Source: Cordilura impudica (Eukaryota > Arthropoda > Insecta > Diptera > Scathophagidae). From it: a DNA stretch of 64,000 nt. Below, one piece after another: positions 1 through 10,039 of this stretch (within the stretch, counting starts at the first letter, position 1; every line of letters starts with the position of its first letter). The position numbers were made by a program, and so were the translations under genes. The stretch is from contig OY821519.1 in NCBI GenBank assembly GCA_963682025.1, positions 137,449,594 to 137,513,593 of the forward strand, in the 5' to 3' direction. The notes beneath the pieces were generated by a model that saw only the letters and a list, made by a program, of their open reading frames with translations, did no database searches and was not told the origin of the DNA.

Positions 1-255
1 ACGGAGATTACATCCTACGAACAAACAAACACAAATTACCTCTTTATTATATTAGTTAGATAACACAAAAATTATTATATCGAAAGTGTCGCATTTCATT
101 GTTTTAAAAAATATTTTTGAAGTGTTATTGCATCCAAAGTTCCATCTAATTGACTTATGTGATTGCCCTACTATGAGGGCGGTTTGATAACTCAGTAACT
201 GTTTGAATAAAGAATAAATTTTCGGGAATAAGTGATTTTTTCAGTGACGACATCT

Positions 256-900
256 ACGTTCAACCCAAACAAACTAGAAATACGCACAGAATCCTAAATC
301 TGAAGAATAAACTGACCAGGATAGCAGTTCGTAGCCCAAATTGAAAATATCTGGCCCAGTGACCACACACATCGTCATGGTCGAGGAGCACTTTTTTCCG
401 CCAAAGTAATTTTGGCTTCAAATCAATGTTGAATCAGTCCATCGGAGATCCATGTTTCGTCCACACTTATGAAAATGCATAAAAACTGCTACGTGTTAAG
501 TCTTATAGTCGGTTATGTCCATGGTCTAGTGTGAGCAATCGTGGCACACATCGTGCGGACAGACTTTTCGTGTCCAAATATACATGTAAAATGTAACTTA
601 GGCGCTCAGTTGATTTTTTCCATAGCCTCTGCCACCCCTTGAACTTTCATTATCCGATCGTCTAATGTAATTCCATTGGTTTTATCGACCACTTCCGATA
701 TGACGTCCTCTTTTGGGAGACTTGAATATTCGACGTCACTTCTGCTGGTACGACCACAATGGAATTCAGTTAACCACTCCCTAACCATTGCGGTTGATGG
801 TTCCCATAGTATTTATTTAGACCTTTCTTCGTTTTTTGCAAAAATATCGAGATTGTCTGCTATAAGTGGCTGTAAAACACGTTTTAAATAACGCAGCTCA
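256..900 (-). pseudogene. Decayed mariner transposase
   Basis: Minus-strand relic of a mariner (IS630/Tc1/mariner superfamily) transposase, the DDE enzyme that cuts and pastes the element at TA. The open part at 606-788 reads like the second half of the mariner helix-turn-helix domain (REWLTEFHCGRTSRSD, then a PKEDV segment and LDDRIMKVQ). After a stop, the catalytic start V-D-E-T-W is visible at about 448-463, and further on Y-E-L-L followed by Y-S-S-D-L matches the mariner YSPDLAP block near 300-330. Stops and frameshifts break the gene, and I could not find the terminal inverted repeats. It is a dead copy; mariner assignment is firm, the subfamily is not. Confidence 0.8.
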
Positions 901-1859
901 AAATTCTATGGTGGTCTGTTCACCGATGATACTTGTCAGAAGCAGCAAAACTTTGAGGGAAGTTCAAACTATCCTCGTACATTGCATTGACAATGAGCCT
1001 TGTCGTTAAATTGTTGAAAGATAATTACATATTTACGTTGTAACCCTAATCACTTCCGAAATAATTAGATCAATTTTATTATCTATACAATATTTCATGT
1101 CATCTATGGCGGAGTTGACAGACTTGACGGGGCTTTTGACTTTTAGTAAGCATTTGCCAATTTTTTTTTAAAGAAATTATTGGTCCAAAAACGTTGTAGT
1201 CGGAATGGCTATCACCGATTTCTTCAAACAATGAATCTTATGTACAGCTAATTTTTAAAACAAGTAATGCGTTTAAATGAAAAAAATTATTAAAAATTAT
1301 TTCATCTATAACGCAAAAAAAAACTCAGTCATAGTTTGACCGTTAGTTTAAACCGACGTGTGTGCAAAACGCGTGTAACAAAATAACAATATAAAAAAAT
1401 ATTCTGTTTCATTCAAACAAGCAGATTAGTGAAAAAAAAAACAACGAAGTGGATCACTTAATCCCTTTTCTTTATTTTTCAAAAACAACATTAAACGATT
1501 GATGATGACGACGATGAGTCTGAAATAATTGTCGCTAAACCCAGCAAAGTGCAAACATGAAATTTGTAATAACTTAAAAATATGTAAATATGCAATTTGA
1601 AAAATTTCAATTGGTTTTAAAATAGTTTGTGATTCCATTGAAGATTTTAATTTATTGTATGAACATTTAAAACCTAAATATGAGTTTTTCACTTACGGTT
1701 CGAAAAGTGAAAAGCCATATACAGCAGTTCTACTCGAATTTGATCCGTTAATAACACGGTGATACAAAAAATAAAAAATTGCAATAACTTGTAAAATGCC
1801 CTACTGTGGGTTGTAGGTCTAGCTGAAGGTAGTACATAACCGGTTTTAAAAGTTCAAAT
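901..1859. other. AT-rich stretch without recognisable gene
   Basis: I see only short chance reading frames and A/T runs here. It may include the unrecognised 5' end of the mariner relic to its left. Confidence 0.5.
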
Positions 1860-2208
1860 ATACCCTCAAATTTCCGCAAACCAATTTTGACCTAGATCTC
1901 TATGATAATTTGGATCTTAAGTGGAGCTCATGGGGGTCATTTGTATAGGGACTAGCTCTGAACATGCACTGGTTCTCATCCTATTCCCGATGAATGCTTA
2001 TAAACTAAATTTAATGAAAATATTTGCGACCTGTGGTTTGATTGCAAGGGTTACATATACACGCAGACGGATGTACGAACGGGTATCACTAACTTTACTG
2101 AGAAAGTGACTCAAAAAGTGATTCTGACGATGATCAAATATTTTTGGCAGCTACAGCCATCAACACAAATTCATTATGCCCTCACCACATAGTGGCATAG
2201 GTTATAAA
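1860..2208 (-). repeat. Partial DINE-like repeat copy
   Basis: Truncated copy of the family seen complete at 59579-62724. The shared blocks appear in order: the GATAATTTGGATCTTA block, a GTCATTTGTATAGGG block, GCGACCTGTGGTTTGATT, a decayed GACGGA microsatellite, AAGTGATTCTGA, ATATTTTTGG and the terminal CACATAGTGGCATAGG. The left part is missing. Confidence 0.75.
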
Positions 2209-2455
2209 CAATTTACAGATTTTTCATGTGTCATTTTAAGGATCATTTACTCCACTACTCTAGATAGTTTATATTAGAAATTCACTTGGTATGGGAGGTA
2301 CGAAGTCCACTTGAAATATCAAAAAAAAACGAAAAAATCATCTAATGATCCTTTCCCATACCCATTTAGAGGTTGATATAGTTTAAGCAGACCCATCCAA
2401 CGGTGAGGATTTTCAGAAACACACAAACAAACAAACTTTATTGTTATTTTACATA

Positions 2456-3373
2456 TCTATACTAATCTATAATAATATAATCTATAATATTAATAGCCTA
2501 GGCGAATTCTTGTGACCTATGTTTTGTTCTACAGTTTTAGCCCGCTTTTGACCAAAAGTATATTATTTGAAAGGTATTTCTTTTAAGCCGTTTTGCAGAT
2601 TTACAGATTTTTAAATTTTTCCTTTATTTTGAGTAAATTTCATTTAAAGTTGCTACTAACACATACATAAAATTATATAATGCTATGTGTGCGTTTATTA
2701 AATTTGTTAATGTGTTTGCAATAAAAATGAGTTTCTTTTTTGTGTTGATTTGCGAAATGGCTATAATTGATTAGTATAACTTTAGGGTTTTTATTTAATG
2801 AAAAAAAAAATTTGCTAGAATTTGCACTCGAATTTCGAGCGCTAGAATCTGCTAGTAAAGAGGTAATGTCTGTTTGTTTGTTTGTGGGAGGCAATCTCCG
2901 TAACTACCTATCTGATTTTCCTGAAATTACTTACTGCGGATATGGGAAGTGTTATTGGCTATAATTTTTTTTAGTATTTTTAGTGGGCGTGGCACCTCCC
3001 ATACAAAGTAAATTTTTAATATCATACATATTGAGTACTATGATAGGAAGAGCTCCGCAAATTTGTGTAATGTTACATATTATTAATGTTGGTATCTATG
3101 CCGGAAATGGGCGGGATCGGATATGCGGGCTTGGTACCTCCCATACAAAGTATTTACTCAAAGTAATTACTTTGCAAATTTGTCTGAGGCCATCTATTAA
3201 AAATGATGGTAGTTAGAAAAAATGGGCGGATCGGACAAAGCGGCGTGGCACCCCCCAGACAAAGTAAATAATAAATGTTATATATCTAGAGTATTGTAAT
3301 ATTAAGAGCCTTGGGACTTTGCGTGAGCCCTTTTATTATGAGGGGGTAGCAAAGCACACCGGGTGACATCTAG
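2456..3373 (+). mobile_element. Helitron-like non-autonomous element, family B
   Basis: Starts A|TCTATACTAATC and ends GGGTGACATCTAG|T, the TC start and CTRR end expected of Helitrons inserted between A and T. A second copy at 40094-40646 has the same start, the same GAGGTAATGT block and a CTAA end. The body holds three degenerate direct sub-repeats of about 110-130 bp beginning near 2980, 3110 and 3230, each with a GGGCGTGGCACCTCCCATAC-like core and CAAAGTAAAT. This copy is split at 2481-2855 by a different Helitron-like family. No coding sequence. Confidence 0.7.
2481..2855 (+). mobile_element. Helitron-like non-autonomous element, family A
   Basis: Copy 1 of four in the window. It starts A|TCTATAATATTAATAG and ends in CTGCTAG|T. 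A perfect 6-bp hairpin, CTCGAA-T-TTCGAG in the better copies, lies about a dozen bases before the terminal CTAG, the classic Helitron 3' arrangement. It sits inside family B between ATAATATAA and TAAAGAGG; the copy of B at 40094 has those two blocks joined, which proves the nesting. Confidence 0.75.
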
Positions 3374-4353
3374 TAATTTATAAATTGTGCTACAATTTAA
3401 ACCAATTAAAGCAAGGTGGAAATTTTGTAACAAAATTCTTTTTCATTTTTCTTCTTAATGTATCGTTTACAATTTATGTATAATTTGGTAGGCCTTTAAA
3501 ACTCAGTCACATGTAGGACCCAACATGCTTAACTTTTCGTGTTATTAAAAATAAAAAATCAGCTAAGTATAGAAAGCAATAAATCAATTAAAATTTTTAT
3601 ATGGAAATCTTCGGAGCTTTTTATTTGTATATTGAATTCCCACTAAGTTTAATTACGAACGTTTTTCGTTTCTTTTCCCGATATTTTCAACAGTTTGGTT
3701 TTCATTGGCTGACTTTTTTACATTTCTAAAGTCCTGTTTTTTCACGGATCTAATTTTTCATCGTCAATCTGTCGGAAAATGAGCAGACAGCAAATAAAAT
3801 AATACTATTTGTTTGATGCACATATTTAAATTGCATGTTATACTTATTTCAATACCATTTTAATATTAACGACAAAGTACTCATATGTATTGAACATTAT
3901 GCAAATCTCTACATGCACTCTAGAGAATGGAAAATATTGGAATTTTTATCATACCACCTAAATAAGAATGCAATACAATTAGTAGTAGTGTACGTCAGTT
4001 AAATACTTTAATTCTAAATTATCTGAAAAAGTAAAATATTTTAAAGAACAAAATCAACTCCAGATAAGAATAAAATTATTTTCAAAACTATGCATTGCTA
4101 TGCATTGGACAATAAAGGGTTAATATGAGTATGTATTTTCTCAAAAACATTCTTCACAACATTGCCAGTGGTCGATTGAAATAAAAAAAATAACAGAAAA
4201 TAGTTAAGGGTGTATGTGCAATGTATGCACATGTATTTGTTTGCAGTGCTTATAAATAAGCATTCTACCAGAGTAAATTGCATGTTGCAACGCGCAAACA
4301 TAATAAAATCGTTAAGGATTATTATAATCTGTACTATGTTGTAGTAACAAGTT

Positions 4354-4377
4354 GTAGTAGTAGTAGTAGTAGTAGTA
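4354..4377. repeat. (TAG)n microsatellite
   Basis: About eight TAG units, followed by AACAACAGCAGC-type triplets up to about 4405. Confidence 0.9.
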
Positions 4378-4442
4378 ACAACAGCAGCACCAGCAACAAC
4401 AATGGTATTATCAGAGTTGTATTAAATATTGCTCAATATACT

Positions 4443-4470
4443 CGTATGTATGTACGTATGTATGTATGTA
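4443..4470. repeat. (GTAT)n microsatellite
   Basis: Seven imperfect GTAT/GTAC units. Confidence 0.85.
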
Positions 4471-5150
4471 AACATTACGAGTCCATACAAAATAATATAA
4501 AAGATAAAGAATTTGTGTAAACAAAGAATATTGTCTTTTGCAAAACATGGAGAAAAATCACTTTAGTGCAATATTATGAATCTCTACATTTATGGATACT
4601 ATAGCGTAGTTAGTCGATATTGTATTTAGAGCGCTGTTGGTTATTCTATCTGAAGGATTGTTGGTTTTCTATCTAATATGAAGAAGATACGACAACGACG
4701 ATGATGATGGTTTTAAGAAATTTGCATGACTTTGTTAAAAAGGATTTGAGTTTATTTTTATGATTGTTGTAATTTGATTTTTTCATTTTCCATTCTTACA
4801 TTTAATATATTCTCTACTTATACAAAAACAATGCAAATTACTTTATTTGCTTTTACGAAACAACTAAAAAATAAATTTAAAATACTTTTATATTATGCAA
4901 ACGGAATTGAATAACAAAAAAAAGAACATATTATAAATTGGCCAATTAGTAAGATGTCCAAGCATGTTAAGGGATTTTCAAATGGATTATTAGCAACAGT
5001 TTAAAGAAAGCATAAATTGGTTTAAGTAAACTCAGTGAAACTATTTAAATTCAATGAACCCAATTGGAATTGGCGTAAACATACAAAATAAGCTGTTGGT
5101 TTAAACAGAAATGGTGATACAATATGACATATTGGCCTGGCTGCATTTTG

Positions 5151-5880
5151 TTATACCCTATACTACTATTTGGTTTGGGCATAGTGACCTTGTGCTGCTG
5201 TTTGTAACAACCAAAAATATTTGATCTAGACCCATCTTTTATTATAACGATCGACTCAGAATCACTTTCGGAGTCGATTTAGCAACGTCCGTCCGTCTGT
5301 GTGTCCATCTAAACCCTGTAATCAAACTGCAGGTCGCAAATATGAAAATATTTTAATGAAGTTTGGTGTAAAAGCTTCAATTGGCCATGGGATGAACGGT
5401 ATTGAAATTGGTGAAATTCGGTCCATGTTCAGACCTAGTCCCCACACAAATGACCCATATGAAATCGACATAAATTGCTATAAGATCCAAATTATCATGT
5501 TATATCCAATAATGAGTAGTCCAAAAATAATTCATATAGGACAATTCTTATTCATAGGCCCGATATAGAGCTGCTTCCCGATCTTCACTAAAACCTATCA
5601 AAAAAAAACAAAAATATTGCACAGACTTTTCTCAAATTTGGTTTGTATATATTTTTTCAAAACATAAGTGACTTTGCCAAATATGGTCACGGTCGGTCCA
5701 TTTTTCAACCTAGTCCCCATATATATATGGCACCCGATATAAACTTTTTCATATCTGCAGCCAAAAAAATTAATAACAATGCCATTCAAATTTGGTTTAT
5801 ACTTATTTTCTATATCTAATTAGTTGGACCTAAACGCATGGTATAGGGTATCGTATAGTCGGTCTATACCGACCAAAATT
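5151..5880 (+). repeat. DINE-like repeat copy (head-to-tail pair, first)
   Basis: Full-length copy oriented with its (GTCC)n core on the plus strand. Order: TTATACCCTATAC, the CTGCTGTTTGTAAC block, GATCGACTCAGAATCAC, GTCCGTCCGTCTGT, GCAGGTCGCAAATATG, and a 3' region ending GGGTATCGTATAGTCGGTC. The arrangement TATACCC, a GTCGAT block and a GTCYn microsatellite resembles the Drosophila DINE-1/mini-me (Helitron-derived) family. This is a likeness of layout from memory, not a search result. The frames that look conserved between copies belong to the repeat, not to a host gene. Confidence 0.75.
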
Positions 5881-6650
5881 ATACCCTATACCACTATGTG
5901 GTTTGGGTATAATGATTTTGTGCTGCTGTTTCTAACTACCAAAAATAATTGGCCTAGACACATCTCTTATTATAGCGATCGACTCAGAATCACTTTCTGA
6001 GTCGATTTATCGATGTCCGTCCGTCCGTCCGTCTGTCTGTGTGTCCATGTAATCCTTTTAATCAAGCTGCAGGTCGCAAATATGAAAATATTTCAATGAA
6101 ATTTGGTGTATAGGCCTCTACTGGCCATGGGATGAACAGTATTGAAATTTGTGAAATTCGGTCTATGTTCAGACCTAGTCCCCATACAAATGATCCCTAT
6201 GAAGTCGACATAAATTGCCACAAGATCCTAATTATCATATAGATCTCAGTCAAATTGGGTTTGTATGTGTTTATTGTATCCATTAATCAGTAGTCCAAAA
6301 CTAATCCCTATTGAACAATGTTTAGTCATAGCCCCATATAAAGTGCTTCCCGATCTTCAGTTAAATCTATCAAAAACCAAGATATTGCACAGACTTTTCT
6401 CAAATTTGGTTTGTATATATTTTTTCAATATACCAAATATGGTCAAGATCGGTCCATTTTTCGACCTAGTCCCCATATAAATATAGCACCCGATATGAAC
6501 TTTTTCGTATCTGCAGTCAAAAAAATTAATAATAATTGCACTCAAATTTGGCTTATGCCTATTTTATACAATTAGTTGGACCGGAGAGTTAGGGTTTCTA
6601 AATCATAATATAGGGTATCGTATAGTCGGTCAAGACCGACTATAATAATT
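5881..6650 (+). repeat. DINE-like repeat copy (head-to-tail pair, second)
   Basis: Begins ATACCCTATACCAC directly after the preceding copy, so the two are head to tail with no spacer. It carries (GTCC)3GTCTGTCTGTGTG and ends in GTCGGTCAAGACCGAC, a decayed form of the perfect palindrome AGTCGGTCTAGACCGACT found in other copies. Such a hairpin close to the end is Helitron-like. Confidence 0.75.
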
Positions 6651-6717
6651 AAAATTATTTAAATTTTGTGCCCCAGCACTTTAAAGGCTTTGAGGAGGCT
6701 AAAAGTATTACAAATAA

Positions 6718-7468
6718 AAAACAAGTAAGAAAATTATAGACGTTCTAGACCGACTATATGATACCCTATACCATGCGTTTAGAGAGCCTACCTCTGCGGT
6801 CCACCTAATTGTATAAAATAAGCATAAGCCAAATTTGAGTGGGATTTTTATTAATTTTTTTGACTGCAGATATGAAAAAGTTCATATCGGTTGCTATATC
6901 TACATGGGGACTAGGCCCAAAAATGAAGCGATCATGTTTGGCAAAGTCTCTTGTATTTTGCAAAAATATATACAAACAAAATTTGAGAAGAATCAGTGCA
7001 ATATTTTTGTTTTTTGATAGATGTAAGTGAAGGTCGGGAAGCAGCTCTATATGGGGCCTATGACTAAGAGTTGTCCGATAGGGATCATTTTTGGACTACT
7101 CATTAATGGATGTAATAAACGCATACAAACCCAATTTGAAAATGATCTATATGACAATTTGGATCTTATGGCAATTTATGTCGATTTCATAGGGGTCGTT
7201 TGTATGGGGGCTAGGTCTGAACATGACCCGTTTCTTAGCAATTTCAATAGCGTTCATCCTATGGCCGACAAAAGCTTATATATCAATAATAATATTTGCG
7301 ACCTGCAGTTTAATTACAAGGTTTACATGGACGGACGGACATCGTTAAATCGAATCAGTTAGAGATTCTGATTCGATCGATATAATAAAAGATGGGTCTA
7401 GGTCAAATATTTTTGGTAGTTACAAACAGCAGCACAAAGTCATTATACCCAAACCACATAGTGGTATA
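6718..7468 (-). repeat. DINE-like repeat copy, inverted
   Basis: Same family in the opposite orientation, starting CAAGTAAGAAAATTATAG and ending CACATAGTGGTATA. It faces the copy at 5881-6650 across about 70 bp, so the two arms could fold into a long imperfect hairpin. Confidence 0.75.
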
Positions 7469-7639
7469 TGAAATCAGGTTATAGAAATGTTGGTCCCAAT
7501 AGTGTTTGCATTTTGAACTGCAAGCTTATTTGAGTATGAAAACATCAATGTCAGCTGTGTTATGACAAGAAGTAAGTGTAATATGAAGTGAGTTGATGAT
7601 ATTTGCTTGTACATCGTTAGGAAATACCAAATAACTTAT

Positions 7640-8551
7640 TTCCCAAGTATTGATTCTTCTACAGAAAGTACAATAGAATTACCTTTAAAATTTGGCGAAA
7701 AGAAGAACTTTCAGGGCAATACATAGACAATTTTGACAAACGTGTGCCTGAAACTGGGTCGTTATTGGATAAAACAACACATTCTCCTGCTCATGCAGTA
7801 ATTACAAACGCAAAATATTCAGCTGTTGTGCAAAGTGTGCAAGAGCAACTAAGTACTTTAACTCAGCATCGTTATCAAAGACCTAACATTTCACGCACTT
7901 CTTTGATGCGAATATTGCATAAGGATCATGTTATGATGTCACACAAAGTTCTATTGGAATAGCAGCTGATGCGGCACCACCAGCAATGTTCTCTAATTGG
8001 GCTACGGAACGCTTGGAGGAAGATTATCATATTTGCCGAAAAATCATCTTTTCTGGTGAAGTTTATTTTCATCCCGGTGGTTACATCAATAAGCAATATT
8101 GTCGCATCTGGGGCGCAGAAAATTCACACATGGCTGCTAAATGAACGATGCACTTTTTTGTATGATTTATAGCTCGGCAGTAAGATTGGGCCATTTTTCT
8201 TCGAAGATCTGGGAGGCGAATGCGTTCAATGAGGGGCGAGAGCTCCTTACAATAAGAACTGATTATTTGTGGCCCATTTTAGAAGACATGGATCTGGACA
8301 ATATCTGGTTTCGACAGAATGGGGTGTAGTGTTGAACAAGCTGTTTGTTTTGCGTGACAAGTTTGAAAATCGATGAATTAGCGCAGCTGCGATTTGACGC
8401 AGTTGTATTATTATTTATGGGGAGTTATTAAGGATGAGTGTTATGCTAATCAACCGCCGTTGATTGAGAAAAAAATATTAGCACACTCATTTGCTCCATA
8501 CTGTCGAAAATGTATTGAAAACTTGGGTTGCTGCAAGACCATCCGAGGAAG
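7640..8551 (+). pseudogene. Tc1/mariner-type transposase relic, 5' part
   Basis: Plus-strand remains of an IS630/Tc1/mariner DDE transposase. Recognisable in order: the helix-turn-helix end N-I-S-R-T-S-L-M-R-I-L-H-K-D (about 7880-7930); the first catalytic block, now F-S-G-E-V-Y-F where F-S-D-E-A-H-F is usual, followed by GGYINKQYCRIWG (8040-8115); I-G-P-F-F-F-E (8185); D-N-I-W-F-R-Q-N-G-V (8295) where QDGA is usual; and D-L-T-Q-L-Y-Y-Y-L-W-G (8390) where the third acid is normally in L-D-Y-Y-L-W-G. All three catalytic acidic positions are therefore changed. Stops and shifts confirm a dead copy. Its last 10 or so codons continue after the LINE, at 9264. Confidence 0.75.
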
Positions 8552-9263
8552 TCTACTTACTTACTTATTCCAGACCTCATTCTACCGTGCAGTGTAGAGG
8601 TTTTTGCAAAGACTTCTCCACTTCGATCTATATTGTGCCGCTTTTTTGGCTGTTCTAGGCTCGATTCTTTGTTCTGTCAGAATTTTGTTGATAGTGTCCT
8701 GCCAAGTTATTCTTCTTCTTCGTCTTCTTCGTCTGCTTCTCGTACCACTCGGCCTTGCTTCTGGTACTCATTTCGGCAGGCGGTTCTTTGACATTCTAGC
8801 AACATGTCCAAACAATTTTAGCTTATTGCATTCGATTTTGTTATTCAGAGGTTCTGAATTTAAGCTGGCTCGTCTAGTTTCGTTTCGTGTTCTATCTCGA
8901 TGTATTCTGTCCCGGCCGCAAGTCGTAAGTATTTCATTTCTGATGCCTGAATTCTGCTTTGATTTTTGTTGTAAGCGCCCATGATTCGCAGCCATATGTA
9001 AGGGTTGGTATATACGTGGAGTTGTATACAGCAAGTTTTGTAGCCGTTGACACTTCTGTTTTACCGATTAAGTTTCTGTTTAAGGTGAAGTATAAATTGG
9101 CAGTTTTGGCTCTTCTGCGATTTGAATCCCTGTCCGCTTTTCCGTCTTCTCTAATTGTTACTCCCAAGTAGTGTAGGAAGTGTTCAACTTGCTTTAGTGC
9201 TTCTGATCCTATGTAAATTTGATGATGATTTTTATTGCGGCTTATTATCATGGTTTCTGTTTT
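8552..9263 (-). mobile_element. 5'-truncated RTE-like LINE inserted in transposase
   Basis: The minus-strand reading frame at 8934-9251 carries the C-terminal part of a non-LTR reverse transcriptase: H-Y-L-G-V-T-I, then T-K-L-A-V-Y-N-S and P-T-L-T-Y-G-C-E-S-W-A-L. The frame at 8768-9034 adds R-D-R-I-H-like residues, N-E-T-R-R, L-F-G-H-V-A-R-M and R-L-P-K. The palm catalytic motifs are missing, so this is a 5'-truncated copy. The 3' end has short AAGT repeats (ACTTACTTACTT on the plus strand). Candidate target duplication: CCGAGGAAG at 8543-8551 and CCGAGAAAG at 9264-9272. RTE clade is likely but not certain. Confidence 0.75.
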
Positions 9264-9400
9264 CCGAGAAAGTTATTTGAACGAAATCGCATTCCAAATT
9301 AACCGCCAGGATACTTCTTTCGAATAAAACAATCCGAATGAAAAAAATTATGAATATTTTATTTATATCAAAATCAAAAAGCAGAACTTATATGACTCAT
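9264..9400 (+). pseudogene. Transposase relic, 3' end after LINE
   Basis: The first codons read S-Y-L-N-E-I-A-F-Q, matching the usual G-S-H-L-N-E-I-[IV]-F-H end of this transposase group, then a stop at about 9301. This resumes the frame broken at 8551 and shows the LINE landed in the last exon-like part of the gene. The remaining A/T-rich DNA is probably its 3' untranslated end. Confidence 0.6.
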
Positions 9401-9669
9401 CAAGTAAACAATGTGGAACATTTTTTTGACACCCGTTGATGGTGAATTTTATCTGCTTTCACTCAATGCCAAAACTTATTACAAAATATTAACTTCAACT
9501 TTTGAATTCATCCTCACTTTTGACACATTTCAAGCCAATGTTGCAATGGAGGCAAATACTCCAAACTATGCGGAGCAAAGGCCAGTGAACAGATTTTTTG
9601 CTCTTGTATAGATTCTAATGGAAGGGCTTCGGTAAAAGGTCCACATGTTTATAGTTGTGGTTAGAACTA

Positions 9670-9985
9670 TTAAAAAATTATCTTTTTTTCATAAGCGTTA
9701 ATATAATTTTGGGGGATGGAGTCTTTCAAAGAAGTGAACTTGTGCGCAAAGCTCTCAGTGTTCCACCCACTTGGGGGTGGCAAGAAGCGATTCCTCTTAT
9801 TTGAATTTCGCAAGCAGCTCACTACTTCCGGTTTAATACCAAGTATACCAAGTAGAGTGAGAAGGCGCTCAATTGAGTAACCTGAATGGCATGTTAACAT
9901 CACTGCGTCTGAGGTAAGTAGGTGTTTTTCACTGTTGTTGGCAGCCCCAAAACTAGGAGAAGGTGGCCCAATCAGTCGCTTTGTC
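9670..9985 (-). CDS. Unknown ORF, possible terminal exon
   Basis: A 105-codon open frame with balanced composition, unlike the AT-biased chance frames around it. It starts directly after a good-looking 3' splice site (TGTATTTTTAG|GAC, AG at 9986-9987) and runs to a stop at about 9670. Visible blocks: L-I-G-P-P-S-P-S-F-G-A-A-N-N, C-H-S-G-Y-S-I-E-R-L-L-T-L-L-G-I-L and S-F-A-H-K-F-T-S-L-K-D-S-I-P. I do not recognise it. It could be the last exon of a host gene or of a transposon gene. Its position between transposon relics favours the latter. Confidence 0.3.
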
Positions 9986-10039
9986 CTAAAAATACACATA
10001 ATTATAATTAATTATAACCAACGGATGAAAAAATATCTC

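Larger units (their letters stand above)
3374..5150. other. Unique AT-rich stretch, no gene seen
   Basis: No recognisable protein, RNA gene or repeat copy. It contains two microsatellites described separately. The serine/asparagine-rich reading frame around 4340-4410 is simply the translation of the TAG and CAGCAAC repeats. Confidence 0.5.

Noticed and set aside
1..240. C-terminal end of the mariner transposase
   Set aside because: I could not match the final mariner motif in any frame, so I stopped the call at 256.
4278..4520. Ser/Asn-rich protein
   Set aside because: Translation of TAG and CAGCAAC triplet repeats.
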